Program-made: the position numbers and the translations under genes
The notes under the pieces: generated by a model
Databases searched by the model: none
What the model saw: only the letters and a program-made list of their open reading frames with translations
Told to the model about the DNA's origin: nothing
Source: Bombardia bombarda
Taxonomy: Eukaryota > Ascomycota > Sordariomycetes > Sordariales > Lasiosphaeriaceae
DNA length: 64,000 nt
Direction: 5' to 3'
Assembly (NCBI GenBank): GCA_030512295.1
Contig: JAULSR010000010.1
Location: forward strand, 806,001 to 870,000
Shown: piece by piece, positions 11,146 to 22,466 of the stretch
Layout of the letters: each line of letters starts with the position of its first letter
How positions within the stretch are numbered: position 1 is the first letter of the stretch

Positions 11146-12997
11146 TCAATGTGCGCCATTTGCACCCTCCTTCTCAGCTTGAAGCGCCTTTTGCCACGGC
11201 AGCATCTCCTTTGCGGGCTGTACAGGTCCGACATCGCCATCTTCGGCCCTCCGTTTCTGCCAGGCTTCAATGTCACGATGGTCGACCCAGTTCCCATGCA
11301 GTCCGAGCTTCAGCTTCAGCGGCAGGTGGATCACGGCTACGGGTCCGCCGCTCAGCTTTTGCGCATCAAAAATCACCACGTCGTTGCGCAGTTCATCCAA
11401 GTGGTTGAGCAGCGCGATCAAGTACCCCTCGCCCTCGGCGCCGCCCTCGCGCGGGATAAATGTTGGCTCCTGGAACGTCATTGTCGGCCCTGGGTAGTAG
11501 ATATCTTCTAGCCCAAACTTCTTCTTCCCGGGCTCATCCATTGTCGGAGCAACGCCATTTCCCCCGCCGGATCCATCCAGAACCTGGTCGTCAGACCAGG
11601 TGTAGTGACCTAGACAGTTGAATAGCCCGCCAGCTGGGGGTCCACACTTGGCAAAGTCGTATGGGCGCGCTGGGTCGACCACGGCCTGCCAAAAGTGGCG
11701 ATAGGGCTTGGTGACATAGCGGTCGTCGATGCGGGAAAACTCGCCGTTTGTCAGCCAGACAACTGCTGGTGTGACGCGCTCGTCGGCCACGTAGACGTCG
11801 CCAGCCTGAGTGTAGGCGACCGATTTTTTGGCCTTGGGGTCGAATATCCAGCGCATTGTGGGCGAGCTCAGCTTGTTGCGCTTGGCTACACCGTCGCTTG
11901 GCGTGATATTGGTGTCAGGAGGGAAGAAGAAGAAGACGTTGCCGTCAGCAACGGTCAGGTCAAATGCTATCTCGCCTGTGGGCAGCTCGTAGCAGCCGGC
12001 CACGTGGCCATGGAAGCCTGTAGGTTTGTTAGATATTCTTCGTCAAGAGGTAGGTATGCCACCCCCCTTAGGACCGAGACATACCGTTATTCGCCCGAAA
12101 CCACACAATGTCCTCGCTTTTTGCACCCCTTCTTGGCACCACTCCATACCACTGGTCCTCATTGGGGTCCCAGGCAAACTTATTCCCTCCTCTCTTCATT
12201 CGCTCCAGATCCATTTTGATGGGCGTGAGCGGAAGTACAATGTAGTTCTCGCTGACTCCACAGTCGTGAATCATGCCGGCAAACGGCGCCTTGTACCAAC
12301 ACTCCTCCGTCTTCTTGCCGTCAGCACCAACTGTCCAGACCACCACGTCAACTGAGCAGTCAGCGCCATTACCGCCCGCCTCATACGCAAAACAGAGCAT
12401 CTCCCCGGTCCTTGGATCAAATTTGGGATGCGCTGTAAAGGTGGGACTGAGGATCTGGCCTTCAAAATCGTACCGACCTATCGTCTCGAGCGTGACCGGG
12501 TCCATGGCAAACGGCGGGCCGTCTTCCTTCGTGGCCAGCAGCATGCCACGCCAGAAAGTGATGTTGGTGTTGCTTGCGGTCCGAATGACGCCCTTGACCG
12601 TCTCGCTGTCGGTGAAGGGGTTGCGGTAGCGGCCAAAGAGGGAGCGGCGCGCCGCGGTCTCGTGTTTGTAGCGCTCCGTCTGCACATAGCGCTGCTTGAA
12701 GTCGGCGTGGCCGCCTGCAATGCGGATAGCGGTGACGGAGCCGTCCCCGTTGAAGTGGATGTCATCTTCAAAAGCGGGTGGGAAGCGATGGTCGGGCTGG
12801 ACACGGAAGAAGGTGCCGTTGATGTCGGTAGGAATGGTGCCCGAGAACTCGAGGTCGAACACGTCGCCCTCAAAGCGAGAGGGCTTGTTCATGGAGCGGA
12901 AGACATCAGTGGCGGGAAACCTGACCTTGCTGGGGGTGGTGAGTCGCCCAGAGGCGTAGTTGGAGACCTCTGGAGCGAGGTCGAAGATGTGTGCCAT
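11146..12997 (-). CDS. Carotenoid/stilbene cleavage dioxygenase, 594 aa
   Basis: RPE65/carotenoid-oxygenase family: an Fe(II) enzyme that splits a C=C bond of carotenoids or stilbenoids with O2. Two exons, 12997-12085 and 12017-11146, with phase preserved. I chose ATG 12997 over an in-frame ATG at 13144 because the extra 49 residues are low-complexity and family proteins begin near the [18 protein letters not shown] stretch. The four iron-binding His are in TAHPKFDP (about 190), [10 protein letters not shown] (about 242), NGFHGHVAG (307) and GLHGNWVD (about 543). Blocks [15 protein letters not shown] and SPTFTAHPK are typical of lignostilbene-type fungal members. No signal peptide. The SnoaL-like gene immediately upstream lies in the same orientation, hinting at a shared aromatic or stilbenoid pathway. 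Substrate cannot be set from sequence. Confidence 0.93.
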
Positions 12998-13406
12998 TCT
13001 GGGCTTCGACGGCGTTGTTGCTGAATGAGGTTGAGCTGCTGAGGAGCTATGAGAGAGAAAGGATCGATAATCTAGGGTTATCAAAGGTGGTAGCACTGAA
13101 AGAGGTCGTTGTCGTCGTTGCGGCTCGTCCTTCCTCGGTAACATCTACCGAATGACCTCGAGGAGGTCGCTCGAGGAACTCCGCAGACGTGACAACCCAT
13201 CTCGTCGGCCACGCGGGTATTGTGTGATGGCAATTTGGCCGGGTGCAGAACATGTGGCAAGGCGTGAAGCAATAGCCGCATTTCTGCGATTTGGAGTTTG
13301 GATTGGTTCTGGTTGCTGTCACGGTTAAGTGTGTGCGGGGCTGGGGCCTGCAGGGGAGGAGGGGATATCCTTCTCCAACTTTCGGCAGTCGCAACCGTGG
13401 GTGGTG

Positions 13407-13450
13407 GGAAGGAAGGAAGGAAGGAAGGAAGGAAGGAAGGAAGGAAGGAG
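13407..13450 (+). repeat. (GGAA)n microsatellite
   Basis: About ten to eleven tetranucleotide copies about 410 bp upstream of the oxygenase start, between it and the SnoaL-like gene. On the opposite strand it is a pyrimidine (TTCC)n run. Confidence 0.95.
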
Positions 13451-13612
13451 GGGCGGCGGCGGGGGACTCGTGCTGTGAAACGTTGAACGCTTTGACAATT
13501 GGTGAAAGCAGCAGCAATCAGGGACATTAAATCGTGATTTTCCACTGTCAATACATGCTACACTATCTGTCCAAGTCATTCAATTGCGCCCTACATCCCA
13601 CCGCCAGACTTC

Positions 13613-14579
13613 CTACTCGGCCTTGTTCTGCACCAGCTCTGGAAGCACCTTGTCGCCCTGCTTCGGCTCCTCCTTGATTGCCCCAGGTCTGCTCTGGCCC
13701 TCAGGCAGATCCAGCGTCAGCGCTGGGTCGCTCGTGTCAACCGCCGCTCCATACAGAGGCGCGCGCAAGTCGTCGCTAGTAATCTCCTTGCCTGTCACAG
13801 GATGGGGATAGTGGAACGGCACAACCCTAGTATCAGGCCACAACATCTTTTGCTCGAAGATCTCGTCGGGGCCCAGCGGATCCTCTGGGAACGTGCTAGT
13901 CGGCCAGGGGACGTAGTTCTTCTTGGTGTGGCTCCACCCGCGCTCAAAGTCGGCGTGCCAGAAGGGGAAGTAGCGGTAGCGGAACAGCTTCCAGGCGCCG
14001 CCCTCCTTGATGTACTCATTCTCGTACAGGCCGCCCTCCCACCACTGCTTGTGACCCCGAGGGTAGTCCTCCTCGATGCTCTGGTGCGTGCCCGCTTGCA
14101 TTAACGCCCGCATTCGGCACCATGCGTGCGTACCCGTGCTGTCCACGTCGATAATGTCTTGCATCATGATGTGGTCGAGCAGGAACCCGTGCACTGGGCC
14201 GTTGCGGCCCTTGACAAACGTCTGTTGGAATCGGCCCTGGTAGAGGCGTTTGATGCCCGCCTTGCCGCGGTACCGCGACCCGAGGAACTCGACGTAGGCA
14301 TCGGGGTGGTCTGAGAACATGTCCACCACCTGTTGATTGTCCACGTTAGAGATACAATAATGCATAGGAACATGAAAGGCATGCCTCGTTGTAGAGGCAC
14401 TTGTCGAGATAGTAGCCATATTTATGATGCGTCTTGCGGACTTCGGCTTCATCTGTTTTCTGGTTAGCATGGCGGAAGTTTGGTATTTTGGTATTCCCTT
14501 CCTACTTGCCTGACACGCGTGACAGCTCCTTCTGGAGTGCCTGGACCTGCTTCTTGAGTTCGGCGAACTCTTGTTCCAT
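13613..14579 (-). CDS. SnoaL-like (NTF2-fold) protein, 284 aa, with two GC-AG introns
   Basis: SnoaL-like cone folds act as hydratases, cyclases or hydroxylases on small aromatics; the reaction here is unknown. Exons 14579-14510, 14452-14385 and 14329-13613. The start ATG opens an acidic/basic coiled coil (EFAELKKQVQALQKEL), then the domain signature EVRKTHHKYGYYLDKCLYNE followed by VVDMFSDHPDAYVEF, FLLDHIMMQDIIDVD, WCRMRALMQ and the C-terminal WKLFRYRYFPFWHADFERGW. Both introns begin GC rather than GT: CAG|GCAAGT and GAG|GCATGC. Only these junctions keep the frame and conserved text, and exon lengths 70+68+717 close in phase. The gene precedes the oxygenase in the same direction. Confidence 0.88.
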
Positions 14580-16705
14580 TTTGTCTGGCGTTTAGGTACT
14601 GATTTAGAGTTCACAGGACGTATTGAGTTGGTGCTGATTTATTTTGTAGACAAAAACACCGCGGGGATGAAGTTCTGTGGTGCAGTCCAACGACAATGAT
14701 CTCACGGCGAGGGAGCGGGGATAATTGCCAATATCTCCAACTGCCATGAGCCGAGAAGGGTAACATTGCCCACACAGAGGCTAGACCCGTGCATGGGGTC
14801 AATTGCCCGGCCTATATAGCCACTACCTATTCAATAGCACCACATTGTCTGCTCGGCAAATCTCCCGAGCCGTCGGGCATCGGTTCAGATGGGTTTCGTG
14901 CGGAGTAGGCCTCCTCCCGGAAAAGGAACTGCGGTTGGTCACGTGGGCTTTCGGCTAGAGTTATCCAGCTATATACTTTGCGGTTCTTTATTATGTTTAA
15001 GAGTATCCAATACGTAAAGGAGACGGTTTAGTGTGTATAATACACCCACAGACCACAGTCATAGCTGTTTGAGTTACTGCTTTGAGGAAAATAGTGCCAT
15101 CGTCCAGGATCTCTTGTTGTCTTGAGGTAAATCATTCATTGTGCTGTCATCAATCATCCCACATAATGGCATGATCAGACACCTGCTGTCAATCCCACTA
15201 TCAGTGTTGTGGATATTCAGCGTCACGGTTATGTTACTGGATGTCCACGTTGATGGCAATTAGCAATAGGTCGAAAACAGCAAACTGATGTGGCTGGATT
15301 GCCACCCATTCATTGATGTAGGACTATGTTTCTAGGTATCAACCCTGGGCGCAGTGGCATCTTATTCATGATCGTTTTGCCATTCTTAGTTCTGGGGAGT
15401 TGGCGATGAACGTCGTCCGGAGAAAAAGCTTCAAGGACGAGGTTTAATGAAAGGATTAGGATCGGACTAAAACATAGGCAAACATTGAGCAGATATAGAG
15501 CACCGGGCTTCTAAAATAAAAACTAAGAGAAAAGAAATACTCGAGCCTAGATTCAAACCAGGATACTTTGTCGGATTCAGCCCGTCACAACTCTATAATT
15601 AATTCATTCTTAGATAATTTTTAGTTAGAAATTTGTCACGGGCCTAGCCCGTTCCTTGTTGGATTACTAGCGCCTTGGCGCCTTGGCGCTAAGCATGTGA
15701 CTAGATGGTCAGAGCGCCTAGTCCCGGGATAAAACCCGGCCCTGGCGTCTTAGATAGTTAGCTCCCTCGTGCATCCACAAAAGTCATTTCCTAGCCCCAA
15801 GTTGCAGCCCGTGATACAAAGTGCCTAATCACTCAGCATCCCCGGGTTTGACTCCGGGTATTCGAATTCTTTTTTATTTTTACCATTAACCTAGTTGCGT
15901 TCTTTCTTTCACGTAGTCTTGCTTGTTACAATGATGATAACAAGTAGCATCTGTTATTTTGTTCAACTTTAATTTATCGTATAGACTCTTATTAAGCATT
16001 TTATAAATCTAAGTCTTCTATACTAGATGTGGCTTCGGTTCTAGTGTAGGTGATGCTTACTCGTATTCAAGGCAAGTTGTATAACCGAGACATTTTGTTT
16101 CAAGAAGCTTTGCCCTTTTTTGATTCAGACGGTAAAGCTCTCTACCCCAACATATCGTGGTATTATGATTGCTACCTTAACCGTTACTTTAATGTTGCTG
16201 CTTGATGTCAAAGGTGCCTGCTATGTCCGCTAATTCCTTGGCAGGGAATTGTAAATATTTCATCCTTCCGTACATCTTGGTCTTGAATGGTCAAAATGGA
16301 CAATGTCCATTCAGCAGCCGCTGTTGGACCTGCTCTGGTTGAATGGCGGAGTTAACATGACCCCACCCGCAATCTCCGTTTCTTGTTGGCAGTGTAAGTC
16401 GAGGGGCGTACGAAGCATGCAAGTGCAACTGATGAGGTAGGTAGAAACCATGATGAAAAATACAAGAACAAGAGCAAATAGCATCCTGATATTGTCCTTT
16501 GGTTTATATATAAAAAGAGGTGTAAAACACACGTCTCATAGAGGATCTAGTCCCTCATAAATCAACACAAGCCACACACCTGACATTGAGATTGTTATTC
16601 TCAACTTGCATGTCTGTCAACCTATTGTCTTGTGCTGTCTCATCCAAGCCCCATCAACAAACAGGATCTGCACATCTCCCCCAATAGCAATCACCCACCA
16701 TCATC
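14580..16705. other. AT-rich gene-free block with possible transposon or tRNA-like remnants
   Basis: No convincing long gene. Around 15,545-15,860 short GC islands (GGCGCCTTGGCGCC-like, CCCGGGATAAAACCCGG) stand in AT-rich sequence, and GGTTTGAATCTAGG- and GGGTTTGACTCC-like words resemble RNA polymerase III B boxes. A stretch from about 15,658 begins TGTTGGATTAC, as some fungal LTRs do. No target duplication or paired repeat was found, so I name no element. A minus-strand frame from ATG 16484 starts with a signal-like hydrophobic stretch below a TATATATAAA word, but support is too thin to call a gene. Confidence 0.4.
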
Positions 16706-17728
16706 ATGCCTATCAACCGCTCCATCTGGCAGGACCGTGCCGGCATCCCAGGCGCAATCCGCGAGGCTCCTCTCCCCTCCACCGTCGAGCCAAATAAAAT
16801 CGTAGTCAAGGTCCACGCCTGGGCCATGAACCCCTGCGACGCCATGCTCCAAGACAAGTCTCTACCTTTCATCAAGTACCCCCTCATCCTCGGCCAGGAC
16901 GTAGCCGGCGTCATCACCACCGTCGGAACCGCTGCCGCAGCCAAGTTCAAGATCGGCGACCGCGTATTCGGCTTCTCCATCAACAACGGCTTCCAGGACT
17001 ACATCACGCTCGACCACACCCTAGCCGCCCGCATCCCCGCCTCGCTGTCCTTTGCCGATGCGTCAGTGTTCCCGCTGTGCGTGACGACCTCGTCATTGTC
17101 GCTGTTTGGCAAGGACTATCTGGGCCTGCCGTTCCCCTCTCTCGACGTCGCGGCGCGAGGTGGCGATGGTAGGTCGATCCTCATCTGGGGCGGCAGCTCC
17201 GCCGTCGGCAGCAATGCCATCCAGCTCGCCCGCGCTGCCGGGCTCAGGGTGGTAACGACGTGCTCTGCGCACAGCTTCGACTATGTCCAGAGCATCGGGG
17301 CCGACAGGGCGTTTGACTACAACAGCCCGTCTGTTGTGGACGACGTGGTCGCTGAGCTGGACCGTGATGATGGTGTCTGCGCGGGCATCTACCTCGCTGC
17401 GGGGCAAGTGGCCGAGGCGTGCAAGGTATCATACAAGTCGAGGCAGGATTTGTTTCTGGCGTCGTCGAATCCGGTGTTGCCCGATGACGCGCCAGAGGCT
17501 TGGCGTGTGAAAACAAAGTTCACGTTTGGGACGGGGGCCGGCATTTTCAGTGAGACGTTATCGGTGACATTCGGGGGTTTTTTGGTCGAGGCGCTGGCGG
17601 AGGGCGTGTACAAGGTTGCGCCGCCGCCGGAGGTGGTGAACAAGAAGGGGCTGGAGGGCGTGCAGGAGGCATTGGATTTGCTGAAGAAGGGCGTGTCGGC
17701 GAAAAAGTTGGTGGTCTTGGCTGAATAG
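16706..17728 (+). CDS. Zinc-type alcohol dehydrogenase-like / trans-enoyl-reductase-type MDR protein, 340 aa
   Basis: Single-exon medium-chain reductase. The N-terminal GroES-like part includes VHAWAMNPCDAMLQ and PLILGQDVAGVITTVG; the Rossmann part has the nucleotide-binding WGGSSAVGSNAIQLARAAG near residue 160 and a following IGADRAFDYN. Catalytic zinc ligands (Cys/His) are missing, so it should be an NADPH-dependent enoyl or quinone reductase rather than a zinc alcohol dehydrogenase. It resembles fungal stand-alone enoyl reductases that work with polyketide synthases (LovC-like), but no synthase is in view. Start ATG 16706 follows a C/A-rich leader. Confidence in family is high, in substrate low. 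Confidence 0.92.
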   Translation: MPINRSIWQDRAGIPGAIREAPLPSTVEPNKIVVKVHAWAMNPCDAMLQDKSLPFIKYPLILGQDVAGVITTVGTAAAAKFKIGDRVFGFSINNGFQDYITLDHTLAARIPASLSFADASVFPLCVTTSSLSLFGKDYLGLPFPSLDVAARGGDGRSILIWGGSSAVGSNAIQLARAAGLRVVTTCSAHSFDYVQSIGADRAFDYNSPSVVDDVVAELDRDDGVCAGIYLAAGQVAEACKVSYKSRQDLFLASSNPVLPDDAPEAWRVKTKFTFGTGAGIFSETLSVTFGGFLVEALAEGVYKVAPPPEVVNKKGLEGVQEALDLLKKGVSAKKLVVLAE

Positions 17729-18196
17729 GTAGGTGCTTGACTCACCTTACCCAGTGGTGGTTCTGTGTTATAAAAACAAAAAACATCGTTAAATTAGGGC
17801 ATGCGTGCCGCTTACTTTCCTTACGCATTTGCCATGTGCTATTTCTATACCTATGCATTGTATCGGCTGTCGGGCAAGTTTATAAACCGACAGAGACAAA
17901 GTTCAGAGCGACGGCGGATTCGGTCCCCGACCCCTGTGTAACGCTAACAAGGGGCATCCAGTAAGTAGCGCGCCCTTCTTTTGATGATCCACCATCAATC
18001 CCGCCTCCCTCCACTCAACCGTCCACGGCCCTGATGGAAAACATCAGAACTTTCAGAAGTACAGGTTGGATTTCACCTAATTCATTTTGGCCCCCCAGCT
18101 CTCTGATGCTGCACTACCTCTACGCAGACTTGCCTTGATTATTCCACGCTTCTCAACCCGATTTAAGCCACACCGGCCGAGTATTTCTAGCTCCAG

Positions 18197-19271
18197 ATGG
18201 CCTTGCTGCGCGCAATGACTCGCGCAAAGTCTCTCAGACCTTTTCTTACAGCATTACCCCCGCTACTTCACGCGCCTACATATACAATAGCGGCAACTAC
18301 TACGCGCTCGTCATCTTTAACAGCGACATCCTACGGACTCTACGATGCCTCGACTCTCCAGCTTCAAACAAGATCTTTCACTCAGTTTATCATGTGTGCA
18401 GCAAACGACACCGCGGCCGAGACATGGACGCAGTCTCAACTCGAGACGGCATTCAGCCCTGCCGTGCTGCAAGCCGTCCGCGACTTTTGGTTCAAGGACA
18501 TAGCAGATGGAAACCTCATTCTTCCAGCGAAGGAGACGGCGGGGAGGTGGTTTCGCAGCAATCCTGATTTTGATGCAGAATGCGTGTAAGCGTTTCCGCT
18601 TGTGTGACACACGGAATAGACCAGTTGGTATTAACACTGATCACAGCGCCAATTTCAACCATCAGCTGTCCGTCGCCCAATCCCCCGTCATCACCGCATC
18701 CGACATTCTCGCCGCCGCCAAGCCCAAGTCGCCCCTCGACTGGCTCAGCCTGTTGATCCTGTTGGACCAAATTCCCCGTAACGCTTTCCGTGGCGACGAG
18801 GCGCGCAGAATCTTCAGCCAGTTCGACCCCAAGGCACTCGACATTGCTCTGCAGGCCATTGCCGCTGGCATCCCTGAGCAGACCCCGATTCGCTATAGGC
18901 TATCCTATCGCTTGTGGTTCTACCTGCCGCTGCAGCATTCCGAGGACCCCAAGATCCAAGACATGTCCATAAAGGAACATGCGAAAATGTTTGAGGACGC
19001 CAGAGGCTTGCTAGAGGGAATGGGAGAAGAGAGCGATGACAAAGAGGATGCGCAGAGATGTCGCGACGTGTATCTAACGGATAGCGAGGGCGTTGAGAGG
19101 TGGGCGGGCATGATGATGAGCTTTGCGCAGAGGCACAGGGATCTGATTGGTCGATTTGGACGGTATCCTCATCGAAATGAGGTGCTAGGGAGAGAGATGA
19201 CGGAGGAAGAGGAGAGGTTTTTAGCCGAGGGCGGAGAGACGTTTGGGGCGAAGAAGGTGGAAGGAAGCTAA
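18197..19271 (+). CDS. DUF924 family protein, 337 aa
   Basis: DUF924 (YlqH/TPR-like all-helical) proteins have no settled function. Two exons, 18197-18585 and 18647-19271, with GT|GTAAGC donor and ACAG acceptor. Domain features: VRDFWFKD, RWFRSNPDFDAEC, PLDWLSLLILLDQIPRNAFRGD, a conserved LPLQHSED block, and the C-terminal FAQRHRDLIGRFGRYPHRNEVLGR. The first roughly 65 residues are Arg/Ser/Thr/Ala-rich with almost no acidic residues, consistent with a mitochondrial transit peptide; an internal ATG at MCAAND could give a shorter cytosolic form. Confidence 0.92.
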
Positions 19272-19718
19272 ATCCGGATTAAGTCTTTTGGTTTGACATG
19301 TTGGATTCGTCGAGGATGCTGCCTGTTGAGGACCGAGAAGGGTTAGGGTTACCAACATTCGGCCGGCCAGTGCCGTTCCATTTGTCAGCTGCCAAGTCAG
19401 CCAGGTGGATGCGGCAAAGACTCGTCGCGTCAATTTGGTCCCCTTTTCGACTTTCATAGTCGTCATACAACCCAGTTGCTCACCTTCTCCACCACGACCA
19501 TTCAGCACAAGTCTCAACAATAATCATCACTGACGTGAACCTGGCTTACGCTGCCGAAAAAAGTAGACTCGGTCTGCAATTGAACCATCTGCATCAATCC
19601 AAGTCAGATTCACGTTTGCCAAGGTCCAGTCAATCCAGACTTGAGAACCCCTGCGTCTCTTATCGGATGCGTTATCGACAACTGTCGCGTATGCCACTCA
19701 GCATTGACTGGAGTCAGC
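19272..19718. other. Intergenic / promoter of the Zn2Cys6 gene
   Basis: No gene seen. Holds the upstream region of the regulator that starts at 19719. Confidence 0.5.
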
Positions 19719-21978
19719 ATGGCTGAGCAAAATCAACGACAGTCGGATGAAAGCATGGGACAGAGGACGACGGGCGAGCCCATGTCCACCATCCCCTTGT
19801 CGTGCTTCAGATGTCGCGATAAGAAGCTGAAGTGTGATCGCATATGGCCCCGATGCGGTCGTTGTACCAAGCTGGGAGACTCGTGCATATTCCCCGGCTC
19901 GAGAAAGAGCCAGACTGGGAAAAGGAAGAAGGTTCGGGAGCTTGAGGCTCGACTTGAGCAGCTCGAAGGACAGCTCAAGGAGGTGGTCAACGGCACCAGA
20001 GGAGATGACCAGCAGCAAGGCCAGCAGAGCGAGTCTCAAAATGAGTCCAACACGGTGTCACCTATAACAGTGATGGAGCATCCCCAATCAACACCCTCTA
20101 CCGATAATATTGGCATCGAACAGATCAGCCCTTTGCAGCAAGCCAGCCTTGCACCCCAGCAACAACCAACCCCGGGCCTTCTTGAAGAGCCACCATCTCC
20201 CCAGCTTGTCAAGACTCTGTATGTCATATTTCCCACTATTCCCACTATTCCCACTTGACATCAACTAACATCCGACAGAACTGAGATCTACTTTGATAAA
20301 CTGTATTACGCTGCACCAATGATACACCGGTCTCGGTACATGGCATCAATTCAGTTACCGCCGCCCATGAGTCCCCCCATGTGTCTCCAGTATATTATCA
20401 TGGCTCTGGCCGCAGGTCTTTATGAGCCGTACCGCCACCTGTCATACTCATTCTACCAACGAGCTAGGGCACATGCCGAAGCAGACGAGATGAGAGTATG
20501 TTCGACCATATCTATCCCCTTTGCTGATTAGTTATCTCCATACTAAGTTTATCCAGGGCCATGGCGAGCACTTTTCGACAGTGGCTCATGCCCAGTGTTG
20601 GACGCTCATTGCCAACTACGAGGCCCATCAGATCATGTTCTCACGAGCCTCTACCAGTTTATGCCGTAGTATTCGAATTGCCCAGATGCTGCATCTTCAT
20701 CGCATTGGCGAGAACGACTGCAACCTGCCGCTGGCTCAGGGCTGGTCTGAGGTTGAAGAGCGGCGCAGAACATGGTGGGTCATTTTTTGCTCCGACCGCT
20801 TTGTCTCTGGGACTACAGGCTGGCCCGTCATTATCAATGAGAGAGATGTAAGTACAGCTTATGGGCGGCTGATTCATCTGATACACGAATCCTAACAATT
20901 CTCAGATCACCACCAAACTCCCAGGCTCAGAAGACTCATTCAACATTGGCTTCCAGGAGAGTACATGTAGCCTCCCGGACGCAATACACCAAGATATCAA
21001 ATGCCATGACTATCCCCCATTTGCTGGCAGAGTCGTAGCTGCCCATCTCTTCCACAAAACACTGCAGCTGACTTCGGAACCCTTCCCCGAGGGCACCCTG
21101 GAAGATGTCAAGAACAGCCCATACTGGAAACGGCACATGGACCTCGACAATAACCTGTCCACAATGCTCATGTTCCTCCCTGGCACATTAGAGCTTCCAA
21201 AAAACATCCGGTGTCTGAATGCCGTCTTCATCAACGTCAACCTTCACACCGCCGTCATCTGTCTGCACAGAGCAGCTCTACTTAACATGCGTCAGCAGGG
21301 GTTGCCTGTATATTTAGTCAAGACCCGGCTTCTTGCCGCAGCCGAGGAGATCCTGAACATCTTCCGCATGATTGTTGACATGAGCACGGCACTTAAAAAC
21401 CCCCTGATGGTTTTCTCGGCCTACATGGCTGCGCTGGTGTTTCTGGACGATTTTACCACAGATCGCGGCCAGTCGAGCGAGAGCAACCTGCTCTTTATCC
21501 TGCGGGTTATGACATCTATGGGAAAGACAAACGCTGTGACGCGGTCATTGGCAATACAGCTTGCTATGGATATGATGCAGAACGGCTTTGACTCGTCAGT
21601 CTTTGATACGGTCAGAATTACACCCCTTCCATTTCTCTACTTCTCAATCTACACCTTCTAACGTCGACGCAGATCAAGGACCTCCCGCCCATTCCCGTAG
21701 TCGTCCCGCTGCTGTGCAAGACAGCCACAAACTCATCAAACATGTTGTTCTGCATACTGCAAAAGACCAACGCACTGCAGAATAACAATCTGGCGGCAAC
21801 AGGCCTACCCTTTCCCCTGGACCCGTCAGCCTGTCCCTGTGGCACCGAGACTACTATCCCCAGCCCGTTTGACTCACTGGCAGCATTACCTAGGCAAGAC
21901 TTAGGATCGGCTATAACCTCGACAGAGCCGCTTGGACAGGGATTCGACACGGAGTTTTCTCTCGGCTCCATGTTTTAA
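19719..21978 (+). CDS. Zn2Cys6 transcription factor with fungal MHR domain, 672 aa
   Basis: Nuclear DNA-binding regulator. Five exons: 19719-20218, 20279-20495, 20557-20847, 20906-21610, 21673-21978; phases close. The binuclear zinc cluster occupies residues 29-56 with spacing C-x2-C-x6-C-x6-C-x2-C-x6-C, followed by a basic linker (KSQTGKRKK) and a heptad coiled coil (VRELEARLEQLEGQLKEVV) for dimerisation. A Gln/Ser-rich linker leads to the Fungal_trans region with SIRIAQMLHLHRIG, EERRRTWWVIFCSDRFVSGTTGWPVIINERDITTKLP. The tail is Pro/Leu/acidic, possibly activating. It lies next to the divergent NmrA-like pair and may control it; that is inference. A CGG inverted repeat at 24075-24098 is a candidate target for this class. 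Confidence 0.93.
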
Positions 21979-22466
21979 TCATGATGCAGCACACTTTTTT
22001 CTACTCACTCGTGTAATGATACCACATACATACCACTCATTTTAAGCCAAGAATTACACCATATACATCAGCCCTGTGAATATATCATTTAAACATGCGT
22101 TCATTTGTATTTGCTAACTCCTATTTCACTCACCTCGACACATATGTTGTGAGTATTAATATCATAGAGACGGTCTTGGTGTACTGTACAGAAGGGGAGG
22201 TGCATCGTACTACCATCGAAAATGGTCGCCCGACACTGGTACTGTCCCATACCAAGACTATACATTACTGCAACCCGGCCTCCCACATATGGTTGTTGAA
22301 GATGTGACAGTCTTAGATGGTGCGTCCTAGCTACAGTGGGGTGGGTTTGTAAGTTTAAAGAGGTACATTCGCCGGGGCTTGGGTTCTGTATGGGGAACTA
22401 CGGTGCCGGCCCTCTTTTGTGTGGTACGTCGAGACCTTCTAATATCATAACGTGCTTCTCCTCATT
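21979..22466. other. Convergent intergenic region
   Basis: Between the 3' ends of the regulator and the first NmrA-like gene; nothing recognised. Confidence 0.5.

Noticed and set aside
12998..13144. N-terminal extension of the oxygenase from ATG 13144.
   Set aside because: Ser/Pro-rich stretch absent from family proteins as I know them; ATG 12997 fits.
15545..15860. Possible tRNA or LTR pieces.
   Set aside because: B-box-like words exist, but no cloverleaf closes and no paired LTR or target duplication is visible.
16311..16484. Minus-strand frame with signal-like N terminus (MLFALVLVFFIM...), possible small secreted peptide.
   Set aside because: The TATA-like word is only about 25 bp before the ATG, the remainder lacks a cysteine pattern, and the region is AT-rich; noted only in the intergenic entry.
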